DNA of 15,986 bases from JACZXQ01 sp036986155 (lineage in GTDB: Bacteria; Gemmatimonadota; Gemmatimonadetes; Longimicrobiales; Gaopeijiaceae), in assembly GCA_036986155.1 (NCBI GenBank), contig BTRA01000071.1, forward strand, positions 1 to 15,986, written 5' to 3'. The notes under the pieces were generated by a model. The model was given only the letters and a program-made list of their open reading frames with translations. It made no database searches and had not been told where the DNA came from. The translations under genes and the position numbers were made by a program. Of this stretch, positions 8,795 through 14,544 are shown piece after piece. How positions within the stretch are numbered: position 1 is the stretch's first letter; every line of letters begins with the position of its first letter.

Positions 8795-9261
8795 CGACTC
8801 ACTCCGTCGTTCGATTCACCCGCTTCGTGTTCGTCCCCGTCGCTGTGTTCGCGACTCCCCGCAGGAGCCTCGAGTGGCGCCGACTCCGAGCCGGGCTCAG
8901 CCCGCACCGTCCCACGGTAGTCGGTCATGCGTGCCAGCTCTGCGAGAAACTCCTCCGGTGAGGTTTGCGTCGGGTCGAACGTCACGAAGCCTTCGGCGTT
9001 CTCGTACGAGAAAGCCGCTTCCTTCACACCCTTCACTCGTTCCACGACCACCCGGGCCGTTGTGGCACAACCGTCTCAGGTCATGCCGGTGACGTCGAGC
9101 GCCACCGTGCGGTATGTGCCCATCGTGGTCGCCGCGTCCGCAAGCATCTCCCTACCTGCCATAGCCTCCTGGTCCGTCACCATCTCGTGGTCGGCGGGAA
9201 TCTGAAGCAAGATCCCGGCGCCGATCACGATGCCGACGGCCGTCCATTCCTTCCAGCTCAT
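8791..9261 (-). CDS. merP: MerP-like membrane-anchored HMA mercury-binding protein with in-frame UGA (probable selenocysteine 62)
   Basis: Read through one internal UGA (9078-9076), this is a 156-residue protein. Residues 7-22 (TAVGIVIGAGILLQIP) form one hydrophobic segment, a membrane anchor or signal. After a ~30-residue linker the HMA domain begins at about residue 50: YRTVALDVTGMT, then UGA at codon 62, then DGCATTARVVVERV, a beta hairpin (AAFSYENAEGFVTFD) and helix 2 (PEEFLAELARM). The UGA occupies the first Cys of GMTCxxC, giving UxxC with Cys65. The tail is acidic with a few His. Start ATG 9261 has GAGGAG 9 nt upstream; merT ends 18 bp before; the stop overlaps merA's ATG. MerP passes Hg(II) to MerT. 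Selenocysteine is inferred from position, an open conserved frame after the UGA, the merA coupling and a SECIS-like hairpin. Otherwise the gene is broken by a point mutation. Confidence 0.82.
9042..9065 (-). promoter_or_regulatory. Candidate bacterial SECIS stem-loop downstream of the merP UGA
   Basis: In the transcript, nucleotides 11-34 after the UGA can fold as CCAC / bulge AAC / GGCC / loop CGGGU / GGUC / GUGG: eight base pairs including one G-U, with an asymmetric bulge. The apical loop starts 22 nt after the UGA, inside the 16-37 nt window usual for bacterial SECIS elements, and has a G among its first two loop bases followed by GGU. This is a fold by hand, not an energy calculation. 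A competing hairpin (GUUGU/ACAAC, loop GCC) uses nucleotides 5-17 and would break the lower stem. Confidence 0.5.
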
Positions 9262-9279
9262 GCTCGCGTGCTCCTCTAT

Positions 9280-9624
9280 CTAGATGATGAGCGTCAGCCA
9301 ACGCGGAGAGGTGGCGACAACCACCGCCACGGCGGTCGAGATCCAAAGCACGACCTTCATACGGCGCCGGACCGCCGGGTCCGCGCACGGCTTGCCCGGC
9401 TCACAGGCGGCCTTCTCCTCACGGTCGAGGAGCCAGAAACCCAGGACCAGGAAGAAGGCGGTCGCGCCCAAGAGGTAGGGACTGAACGGCTGGAACCGGG
9501 AAAGTCCGGCTCCGGATACTCCCAGCATCACCGCCACGATCGGCCCGGCGCAGCAGAGCGCCGAGCCGGCGGCAGCGACCACGCCGCTCGCTCCCGGAAG
9601 TACTGCCTTCATGGAATCGTTCAC
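9280..9624 (-). CDS. merT: MerT mercuric ion transporter
   Basis: A 114-residue inner-membrane protein with three membrane helices (about residues 11-36, 47-66 and 89-108). The Hg(II)-relaying Cys24-Cys25 pair sits in helix 1 (GSALCCAGP), and the cytoplasmic loop has Cys74 and Cys80 (CEPGKPCA), matching the four conserved cysteines of Tn501/Tn21 MerT at nearly the same spacing. It accepts Hg(II) from MerP and passes it to MerA. The GTG at 9624 is preferred because AGGAG lies 6 nt upstream; an ATG four codons later (9612) is the alternative. It is the first gene after the mer promoter and has ordinary Cys codons throughout, in contrast to the next gene. Confidence 0.95.
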   Translation of the reverse strand: MNDSMKAVLPGASGVVAAAGSALCCAGPIVAVMLGVSGAGLSRFQPFSPYLLGATAFFLVLGFWLLDREEKAACEPGKPCADPAVRRRMKVVLWISTAVAVVVATSPRWLTLII

Positions 9625-9686
9625 GTCGTGCTCCTGATGGTCTCATCGTCGGGGCGATGGAGCCCGTAACGGCGCCCCAAGCCTAC

Positions 9687-9717
9687 AACCTACACTATGT
9701 ACCGTAGTACAGGGCAA
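9687..9717 (-). promoter_or_regulatory. mer operon promoter/operator (MerR-type, 19-bp spacer)
   Basis: Read on the minus strand: -35 TTGCCC (9717-9712), a 19-bp spacer, and -10 TAGGTT (9692-9687). The spacer holds the dyad TGTAC-TACG-GTACA (9711-9698), the classic MerR operator with its GTAC half-sites. The over-long spacer is the hallmark of promoters that MerR activates by untwisting DNA. It lies directly downstream of the merR stop and 63 bp upstream of merT, so merR is transcribed separately from upstream. Confidence 0.88.
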
Positions 9718-9726
9718 GTTCGCCGA

Positions 9727-10137
9727 TTATCGCTCCTCGAGCTCTTCGAGAATGGGACAGTCGCTCGTGGGCTCGCGGGCTTCGCACGCATCGACCAGCC
9801 GCTCCAGCGCTCTCTTCATCCGGCGAAGTTCCGTCAACTTCTGCGCGACCTTCGCGAGTTTCTCCCGGGCGCGTGCCTCCACGGTCCCACAGGCGGCGAC
9901 CTCGTCGACACGAAGCGCGAGCAGCTCGGAGATCTCCTCGAGAGTAAACCCCAACCCCTGCGCACGACGAATGAATCTGAGACGCTCTACGGACTCAGGG
10001 GGATAACTTCGATATCCCGAGTCGGTGCGAGGCGGGTCGGCGAGAAGTCCCTTTCGCTCGTAGAAGCGGACGGTTTCACGGCCCACCCCCGCTGCATCGG
10101 CCAGTGCACCGATGGTAAGACCGGGGTCAGCAGCCAT
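9727..10137 (-). CDS. merR: Mercury-responsive transcriptional regulator MerR
   Basis: A 136-residue dimeric regulator. The N-terminal winged-helix DNA-binding domain reads LTIGALADAAGVGRETVRFYERKGLL with GYRSY in the wing, followed by the long dimerisation helix. The three Hg(II)-binding cysteines are Cys83, Cys118 (DACEA) and Cys127 (SDCPIL), matching C82/C117/C126 of Tn501 MerR with identical spacing; this triad separates it from CueR and ZntR. It should repress the mer promoter without mercury and activate it with mercury. It is on the same strand as the structural genes, with the operator just after its stop, an arrangement unlike the divergent merR of Tn21/Tn501. Confidence 0.93.
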   Translation of the reverse strand: MAADPGLTIGALADAAGVGRETVRFYERKGLLADPPRTDSGYRSYPPESVERLRFIRRAQGLGFTLEEISELLALRVDEVAACGTVEARAREKLAKVAQKLTELRRMKRALERLVDACEAREPTSDCPILEELEER

Positions 10138-10143
10138 GCGGGG

Positions 10144-10174
10144 ATACTAATGGCGTATCGAAGTACGGGGTCGA
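10144..10174 (-). promoter_or_regulatory. Candidate merR promoter with mer-operator-like spacer, placing the start site at the ATG
   Basis: On the minus strand: TCGACC (10174-10169), a 19-bp spacer and TAGTAT (10149-10144). The spacer contains CGTA-CTTCGA-TACG, a degenerate relative of the mer operator (GTAC half-site followed by ATAC). The -10 ends 6 nt before the merR ATG (10137), so transcription would begin at or next to the start codon, a leaderless mRNA. No Shine-Dalgarno is visible before merR, which agrees. This is a pattern match only. Confidence 0.45.
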
Positions 10175-10212
10175 GGAGCAGGGCCAACAGGAAGCCAGAC
10201 CCGACGGCCCTG

Positions 10213-10617
10213 TCATCCGTCGTCGCCGTCGGCCTCGATGACCGCACACCGGCACCCAGCCCTCGGGGGGAGCGCACGGTCGAGGCGTTCTAGCGTCTCG
10301 AGGAGGGTCGAACGTAGCGTCTGGAGCTGGCTCAACCGTTCTTCTACGTCGGAGAGACGAGCGGAGACCTTGGCGCGCACATGCTCGCATGGCTGGGTGC
10401 CCCCCGCGGCGATCTCCAGGGTTTCACGCACATCGCTCAGCTTCATCCCGAGGAGTTGCGCCTTCTTGATGAACCGAAGATCGTCCACCGCCTCCGGCCC
10501 GTAATCTCGGTACCCGTTCGACCCCCGTCGGGGAGGCTCCAGCAACCCCTCACGCTCGTAATACCGGATCGTGTCGGGCGTGACTCCCGCGCTCTCCGCG
10601 AGCTTTCCAATTCTCAC
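10213..10617 (-). CDS. MerR-family metal regulator divergent from the P1B ATPase (ZntR/CadR-like)
   Basis: A 134-residue regulator with an N-terminal MerR winged helix (MRIGKLAESAGVTPDTIRYY, NGYRDYG) and a dimerisation helix. Cys77 sits where ZntR has C79 and MerR has C82; CueR has Ser there. That Cys favours a divalent ion (Zn, Cd, Pb or Hg) over Cu(I). The C-terminal loop has Cys122 and Cys124 (AGCRCAV); Cys122 is at the ZntR C124/MerR C126 spacing, but the middle Cys (MerR C117) is missing, with Asp113 near that place. The start is GTG at 10617, with GGGAGAG 5 nt upstream. The gene is divergent from the ATPase across a 108-bp region holding a strong operator, so it very likely controls that gene and, through the second copy of the site, the operon after 13358. 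Confidence 0.88.
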   Translation of the reverse strand: MRIGKLAESAGVTPDTIRYYEREGLLEPPRRGSNGYRDYGPEAVDDLRFIKKAQLLGMKLSDVRETLEIAAGGTQPCEHVRAKVSARLSDVEERLSQLQTLRSTLLETLERLDRALPPRAGCRCAVIEADGDDG

Positions 10618-10663
10618 TTCTGCTCTCCCACAGGTTGTTTCGGTCCGGCCAAAAAGCCGGGCC

Positions 10664-10695
10664 TTGACCTTGGAGTCTACTCCAAGGATTACATT
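10664..10695 (+). promoter_or_regulatory. MerR-type promoter/operator of the P1B ATPase
   Basis: -35 TTGACC (10664-10669), a 20-bp spacer (19 bp if the -10 is read as TTACAT) and -10 TACATT (10690-10695). Within it, 10668-10687 is a near-perfect palindrome with 9-bp arms, CCTTGGAGT and ACTCCAAGG, around a CT centre. It resembles the E. coli ZntR site more than CueR or MerR sites. Transcription would start near 10702, giving a leader of about 24 nt. Confidence 0.85.
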
Positions 10696-10725
10696 GCATC
10701 AAGTCGGAGTGACACGGAGGGTCTG

Positions 10726-13182
10726 ATGACCAACAAACTACAAGTCAATATCGGAGGGATGCACTGCTCCTTCTGCCAAGAGAGCATCCGCCGCGCCTAC
10801 GCGAACACCGAGGGCATCGCGACGGTGGCCGTCAGCGTGGCGCACGAGGAAGCGCTCATCGAGTACGACGCCGAGCGAATAGACGAAGCACATGTCAAAG
10901 ATGTGTTGCGCGATCTGGGCTACACCATCCGAGACCCGAACCGCGTGCGGGCCTACGAAGAACAGCAGGCGGAGCTGCGGCGCGAGAAGCGTAGGCTCTT
11001 TGCCAACGCGGCGCTCGCCACGGTCGCCATTGTGTTGATGGCGCTGATGTGGTTCGGGATCCGACTCCCGGGAGGTCGAATCCTTCAGGCGGCCATCGCT
11101 ACGGTCGCCGTCTTCGGAGTGGGCTCACACGTGCTCCGCATGGCGTGGGGAAGCCTGCGGCGGCGGATCTTCAACCAGCACGTCCTACTGTCCGTTGGAG
11201 CGTTGGGCGGCTACGCGGCGGGGATGCTGGGATTCGTCGCTCCTGCCTTTCCCGCGGACTTCTTCGTGGCCGCGACCTTTCTCATGACCTACCACATTCT
11301 GAGTGGCTACGTCTCCACCACCGTCCGGGCTCGCAGCCAGGAGGCCGTGCGCAAGCTGCTGGACCTCCAGCCGGACACTGCCCGCGTGGTACGGGACGGC
11401 GTCGAGACCGAGGTCGCAATCGAAGAGATCCGGGTCGGCGAACGCGTTCGCGTTCGCCCGGGCGAGCGCATTCCGGTGGATGGGAAGGTGGTCGACGGCT
11501 TCTCCGCCGTGGACGAGTCGATCGTGACCGGAGAGGCACTGCCTGTCGAGAAGGCCCCGGGTGCCGAGGCGATCGGCGGTTCGGTGAATAAGGCCGGCTC
11601 CCTCCTGATCGAGGTCACCCGCGTGGGAGAGGAGACCTTCCTGCGACGGGTGGCCAAGCATGTGCAGGAAGCACGCGCGATGAAGCCGGGCATCATCCAG
11701 CTCGTCGACGCGATCCTCACGTATTTCGTGCCCGGCGTGCTGGCGGTATCTGCCCTTGCCTTCCTCGTCTGGACCGGCGGCGCCTGGATCTTGACCGGCT
11801 CCCCGGACTGGACGCGAGCGATCTTTGCCGCGCTCAGCGTGTTGGTCATGGGCTATCCGTGCGCCCTCGGGATGGCGACGCCGCTCGCCCTGATTCGGGG
11901 CGGCGGGCTGGCCGCCGAGCGAGGAGTGCTTATCCGGAGCGCCGAGGCGTTCCAGATCATGAAAGACATTCGCGCGGTCGTGCTGGATAAGACCGGCACC
12001 ATTACCGAGGGTGATCCCTCCGTGGTGGATGTGGTAGCCGTTGGCGGGGTGTCGAGACACGACGTCCTCGGCGTGGCCGCATCCGCCGAACTGCTCTCCG
12101 AGCACTTCCTGGGCCAAGCGATCGTGGCCCGAGCCGGGCAGCGGGGACTAGATGTCGCGGCGCCCGACGCCTTCGAGTCCGTGACCGGCCGAGGCGTGGT
12201 GGCCCAGGTGGCAGGCGAGCGCATCGTCGTAGGGCGGCGGAAGCTGCTCGAAGAACGCGATGTCCACTTCGATGCCGGTGCCCGAGAAGCACTCGACGAG
12301 CTCGAAGGTCTGGGCCAGACCGTCGTAGGCGTCGCCCGCGGCCCTCAGCTCATCGGCCTCATTGCTATTGCCGACACGGTCAAGGACGGGGCGCGGAAGG
12401 CCATCGTGCGCCTGAAGCAGGCCGGTATCGAGCCGACGATGCTGACCGGTGACAACCGGCGCACGGCCGCCATCGTGGCACGTGAGGTTGGGATCGAGAA
12501 TGTGATCGCCGAAGTGTTGCCCGAAGAGAAGGCGGCCAAGGTCCGTGAGCTCCAGGCGAGCGGCGTTCGCGTGGCCATGGTGGGCGACGGGATCAACGAC
12601 GCGCCGGCACTCACGCAGGCCGATGTAGGCATCGCCATCGGAGCCGGTACGGACATCGCCATCGAGTCGGCCGACGTCGTGCTCATCCACAGCCGACTGG
12701 AGGGGGTGAGCGACGCAATCGCCATCGGTCGCACCTCGTACCGGACGACCGTGCAGAACCTGACCCTGGCGTTCGCATTCAACGGCGTGGGTATCCCCTT
12801 GGCCGCGACAGGAGTCGTGCATCCCATCTGGGCGATGGTGGCAATGGTCGCGAGCGTCAGCACCGTGCTGGCGAACTCCTTCTGGGGCAAGGTCCCGGTT
12901 GGCGCTGAGGATGAGGAGGAAGCCCTGGCGGTTCCACTGACCGAGCCCGATTTGCCACGGGCAAAATTCCTGCTCCAGGTGCCGGACATGAACTGCGAAG
13001 GCTGCGCCCGCACGGTCCAGACTCGCCTCGATGGCCTCGAGGAAGTGACCCAGGTGTCGGCCGATCCTACAACCAAGGAGGTACGGGTGGACTGGGAGGG
13101 AGAGGCCGAGGCGGGCGAGCGCCTCGCCGAGGTGTTGGCGAGCGCGGGTTTCCGGGTGCAGCGGACCGATCACGTCCAATGA
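10726..13182 (+). CDS. P1B-type heavy-metal ATPase with N- and C-terminal HMA domains and a YPC (not CPC) membrane motif
   Basis: An 818-residue ATP-driven metal exporter of the inner membrane. Domains in order: HMA 1 (Cys14/Cys17 in GMHCSFC), helices 1-4 (~94-198), actuator TGE (268-270), helices 5-6 (~331-392), phosphorylation Asp421 (DKTGT), nucleotide domain (Glu459-His460, TGD 574-576, GDGIND 620-625), helices 7-8 (~676-720) and a second HMA at the C terminus (Cys757/Cys760 in MNCEGC). Oddities: the helix-6 motif is Y377-P-C379 instead of CPC; the SEHP motif reads SEHF; helix 7 has FN where CopA has YN. Start ATG has GGAGGG 4 nt upstream; the frame is open upstream but lies in the operator. 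Class is certain. Substrate is not: it is nearest Cu/Ag types by sequence, while its regulator looks divalent. Confidence 0.93.
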   Translation: MTNKLQVNIGGMHCSFCQESIRRAYANTEGIATVAVSVAHEEALIEYDAERIDEAHVKDVLRDLGYTIRDPNRVRAYEEQQAELRREKRRLFANAALATVAIVLMALMWFGIRLPGGRILQAAIATVAVFGVGSHVLRMAWGSLRRRIFNQHVLLSVGALGGYAAGMLGFVAPAFPADFFVAATFLMTYHILSGYVSTTVRARSQEAVRKLLDLQPDTARVVRDGVETEVAIEEIRVGERVRVRPGERIPVDGKVVDGFSAVDESIVTGEALPVEKAPGAEAIGGSVNKAGSLLIEVTRVGEETFLRRVAKHVQEARAMKPGIIQLVDAILTYFVPGVLAVSALAFLVWTGGAWILTGSPDWTRAIFAALSVLVMGYPCALGMATPLALIRGGGLAAERGVLIRSAEAFQIMKDIRAVVLDKTGTITEGDPSVVDVVAVGGVSRHDVLGVAASAELLSEHFLGQAIVARAGQRGLDVAAPDAFESVTGRGVVAQVAGERIVVGRRKLLEERDVHFDAGAREALDELEGLGQTVVGVARGPQLIGLIAIADTVKDGARKAIVRLKQAGIEPTMLTGDNRRTAAIVAREVGIENVIAEVLPEEKAAKVRELQASGVRVAMVGDGINDAPALTQADVGIAIGAGTDIAIESADVVLIHSRLEGVSDAIAIGRTSYRTTVQNLTLAFAFNGVGIPLAATGVVHPIWAMVAMVASVSTVLANSFWGKVPVGAEDEEEALAVPLTEPDLPRAKFLLQVPDMNCEGCARTVQTRLDGLEEVTQVSADPTTKEVRVDWEGEAEAGERLAEVLASAGFRVQRTDHVQ

Positions 13183-13233
13183 ACATGATTCTGGAGGGCG
13201 GAACGCTCCGGGCCCGATCTGCGGCCGGTCACT

Positions 13234-13270
13234 ATCACCGTCGGCTGGGAACCACGCCGGCGGCGGTGAT
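13234..13270 (+). terminator. GC-rich hairpin downstream of the ATPase gene, possible terminator
   Basis: ATCACCGTCG (13234-13243) pairs with CGGCGGTGAT (13261-13270): ten base pairs with one T-G, around a 17-nt loop that can pair further. No T-run follows, so it is not a standard intrinsic terminator. It lies 51 bp after the ATPase stop and before the next promoter, where a terminator would be expected. Confidence 0.35.
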
Positions 13271-13357
13271 GAGCGGGTGAAGCACGTCTACGTGAATCTT
13301 CGGTGGCCGGGACTCGCCGACTCCCGAAGAGTGGTCGTGCAGCGTTCGGACGGGCCC

Positions 13358-13389
13358 TTGACCTTGGACCAGACTCCAGGGTTTACGTT
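13358..13389 (+). promoter_or_regulatory. Second copy of the ATPase-type MerR operator/promoter, driving the OMP-permease-HMA operon
   Basis: -35 TTGACC (13358-13363), 20-bp spacer, -10 TACGTT (13384-13389). The dyad CCTTGGA-CCAG-ACTCCAGGG (13362-13381) shares its conserved arms, spacing and position with the ATPase site at 10668-10687; only the four centre bases and one arm base differ. Transcription would start near 13396. Confidence 0.8.
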
Positions 13390-13484
13390 ATCGACAGCGC
13401 AACGCAGCCCGTCTGCCTGCCAGTGCTCGAACAGGACTTTCAGTGGAGTACGATCGGAAAAACGTGGAGCTGGATGTGAATTCG

Positions 13485-14504
13485 ATGCTGAACAATAGAA
13501 GGCAGTCAGGCCCAAGCTATCTGGGACAGGCTGGGTCTCACAACGCGTGTGTGCGAGGGACTGCAGGACTTGGCACCGTGCTGTCGGTGGCATTCCTATT
13601 GGCCCCCGCGAACCTTGCGGCCCAGGCCCTGCCCTTCCACACCGCGACCGCAATCACAACCGGCTTCGAAGAATCCGCCATGCGCACCTTCGCTTCGTTC
13701 TTCGGCCGGGGGGGCCTGCGGCGCGACGGCGTGGGCATCACCGATCCGATGCAACGCGACATCGACGTATTCGTGCAGGCGTTCGGCGTCCTACCGTACG
13801 CCATCACGCCGATGTGGACCACGCGTGTCATCGTGCCGTTCGTGAGCAAGGCCATGGACTTCACCGCACCCGGCGGAGCCCGTGGGAATTATGAGACCAG
13901 TGGGGTCGGCGACGTCGTCGTGGACACCAAGTGGATATTCTTTAGCAAGAATCGGTTGAAGGGAACCACGCGCTTGGGGATCCAGGGCGGGGTCAAGATT
14001 CCGTTGGGCAAGACCAGCGCCTTGCTGCCCAACGGTGCCCTGGCCCCACGGCCACTGCAAGTGGGTTCCGGCTCCTGGGATTTCCCCGTCAAGGCGTTGT
14101 TCACGATGACCCGCAACCGCCTCGGCCTTCTCGCCAACACCGGCTACCGATTCAACACCAGCGACGGCGGTATCGACGCGGGCGACGTCTTCAGTTATGA
14201 CGTGGCGCTGGGATTCCGCCTTGCGCCGTGGGTCTACAAGACCCTCAGAGACAAGTCGCTCATCGTCTACCTCGAATTGAATGGCGAGGTGGCCGGGCGA
14301 AGCAAAATCTCCGGCACGCCCAATCTGGATTCCGGTGGCCATTTGCTGTTCTTGAGTCCGGATATCCAGTGGATTCCTACTCCGTGGCTCTTGTTCGAGG
14401 GATCGGTCCAGTTTCCGATCGTGCAGGACCTCAACGGAACCCAGTTGGAGTACGACACCCGGTTTCAGCTCGGCACCCGATTCCGGTTTTCGTTCTTGCG
14501 ATAA
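13485..14504 (+). CDS. Outer-membrane beta-barrel protein (Phenol_MetA_deg/transporter-like)
   Basis: A secreted barrel protein of about 339 residues. A hydrophobic segment (LGTVLSVAFLLAPANLAAQ) looks like a signal peptide cleaved after AAQ. The mature part has alternating amphipathic strands typical of an outer-membrane barrel (TTRVIVPFVSKAMDF, GVGDVVVDTKWIFF, TRLGIQGGVKIPLG, RFQLGTRFRFSFL ending in an aromatic-rich final strand) and resembles the PF13557-type 'transporter' barrels, often annotated near metal efflux genes. The start is uncertain: GTG at 13443 has AGGA 6 nt upstream but gives a 60-residue leader; ATG at 13485 is used here; GTG at 13551 would give the shortest signal peptide. 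It is the first gene after the MerR-type operator at 13358. Its role (metal exit or entry through the outer membrane) is inferred from context. Confidence 0.8.
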   Translation: MLNNRRQSGPSYLGQAGSHNACVRGTAGLGTVLSVAFLLAPANLAAQALPFHTATAITTGFEESAMRTFASFFGRGGLRRDGVGITDPMQRDIDVFVQAFGVLPYAITPMWTTRVIVPFVSKAMDFTAPGGARGNYETSGVGDVVVDTKWIFFSKNRLKGTTRLGIQGGVKIPLGKTSALLPNGALAPRPLQVGSGSWDFPVKALFTMTRNRLGLLANTGYRFNTSDGGIDAGDVFSYDVALGFRLAPWVYKTLRDKSLIVYLELNGEVAGRSKISGTPNLDSGGHLLFLSPDIQWIPTPWLLFEGSVQFPIVQDLNGTQLEYDTRFQLGTRFRFSFLR

Positions 14505-14544
14505 TGACGCTCACACCATGACCGAGAGGTAGCGAGAAAAGGCG

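Larger units (their letters stand above)
13183..13442. other. Intergenic region between the ATPase and the outer-membrane protein gene
   Basis: About 260-300 bp, depending on the downstream start. It holds a GC-rich hairpin (13234-13270) and a MerR-type promoter/operator (13358-13389), annotated separately. A short frame at 13277-13498 runs through the operator and has no family features, so I do not call it a gene. I see no RNA gene. Confidence 0.6.

Noticed and set aside
9076..9261. A separate 61-residue gene ending at the UGA, with a second gene starting at an internal GTG (9051)
   Set aside because: The HMA domain spans the break in a single frame, the GTG at 9051 lies inside helix 1 of that domain with no ribosome binding site suited to it, and neither half would fold or bind metal alone. 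One recoded gene, or one recently broken gene, fits better.
8791..9261. Global reassignment of UGA (to Trp or Gly)
   Set aside because: Several intact genes here end in TGA at the expected family lengths, often in ATGA overlaps, and no other conserved domain in the window is interrupted by TGA.
12148..13179. 343-codon open frame on the minus strand, and a similar one at 11185-12117
   Set aside because: Both lie wholly inside the P1B ATPase gene, whose motifs are intact, and have the composition of high-GC antisense frames.
13277..13498. 73-codon frame between the ATPase and the barrel gene
   Set aside because: It crosses the MerR-type promoter and the start of the barrel gene and has no recognisable features.
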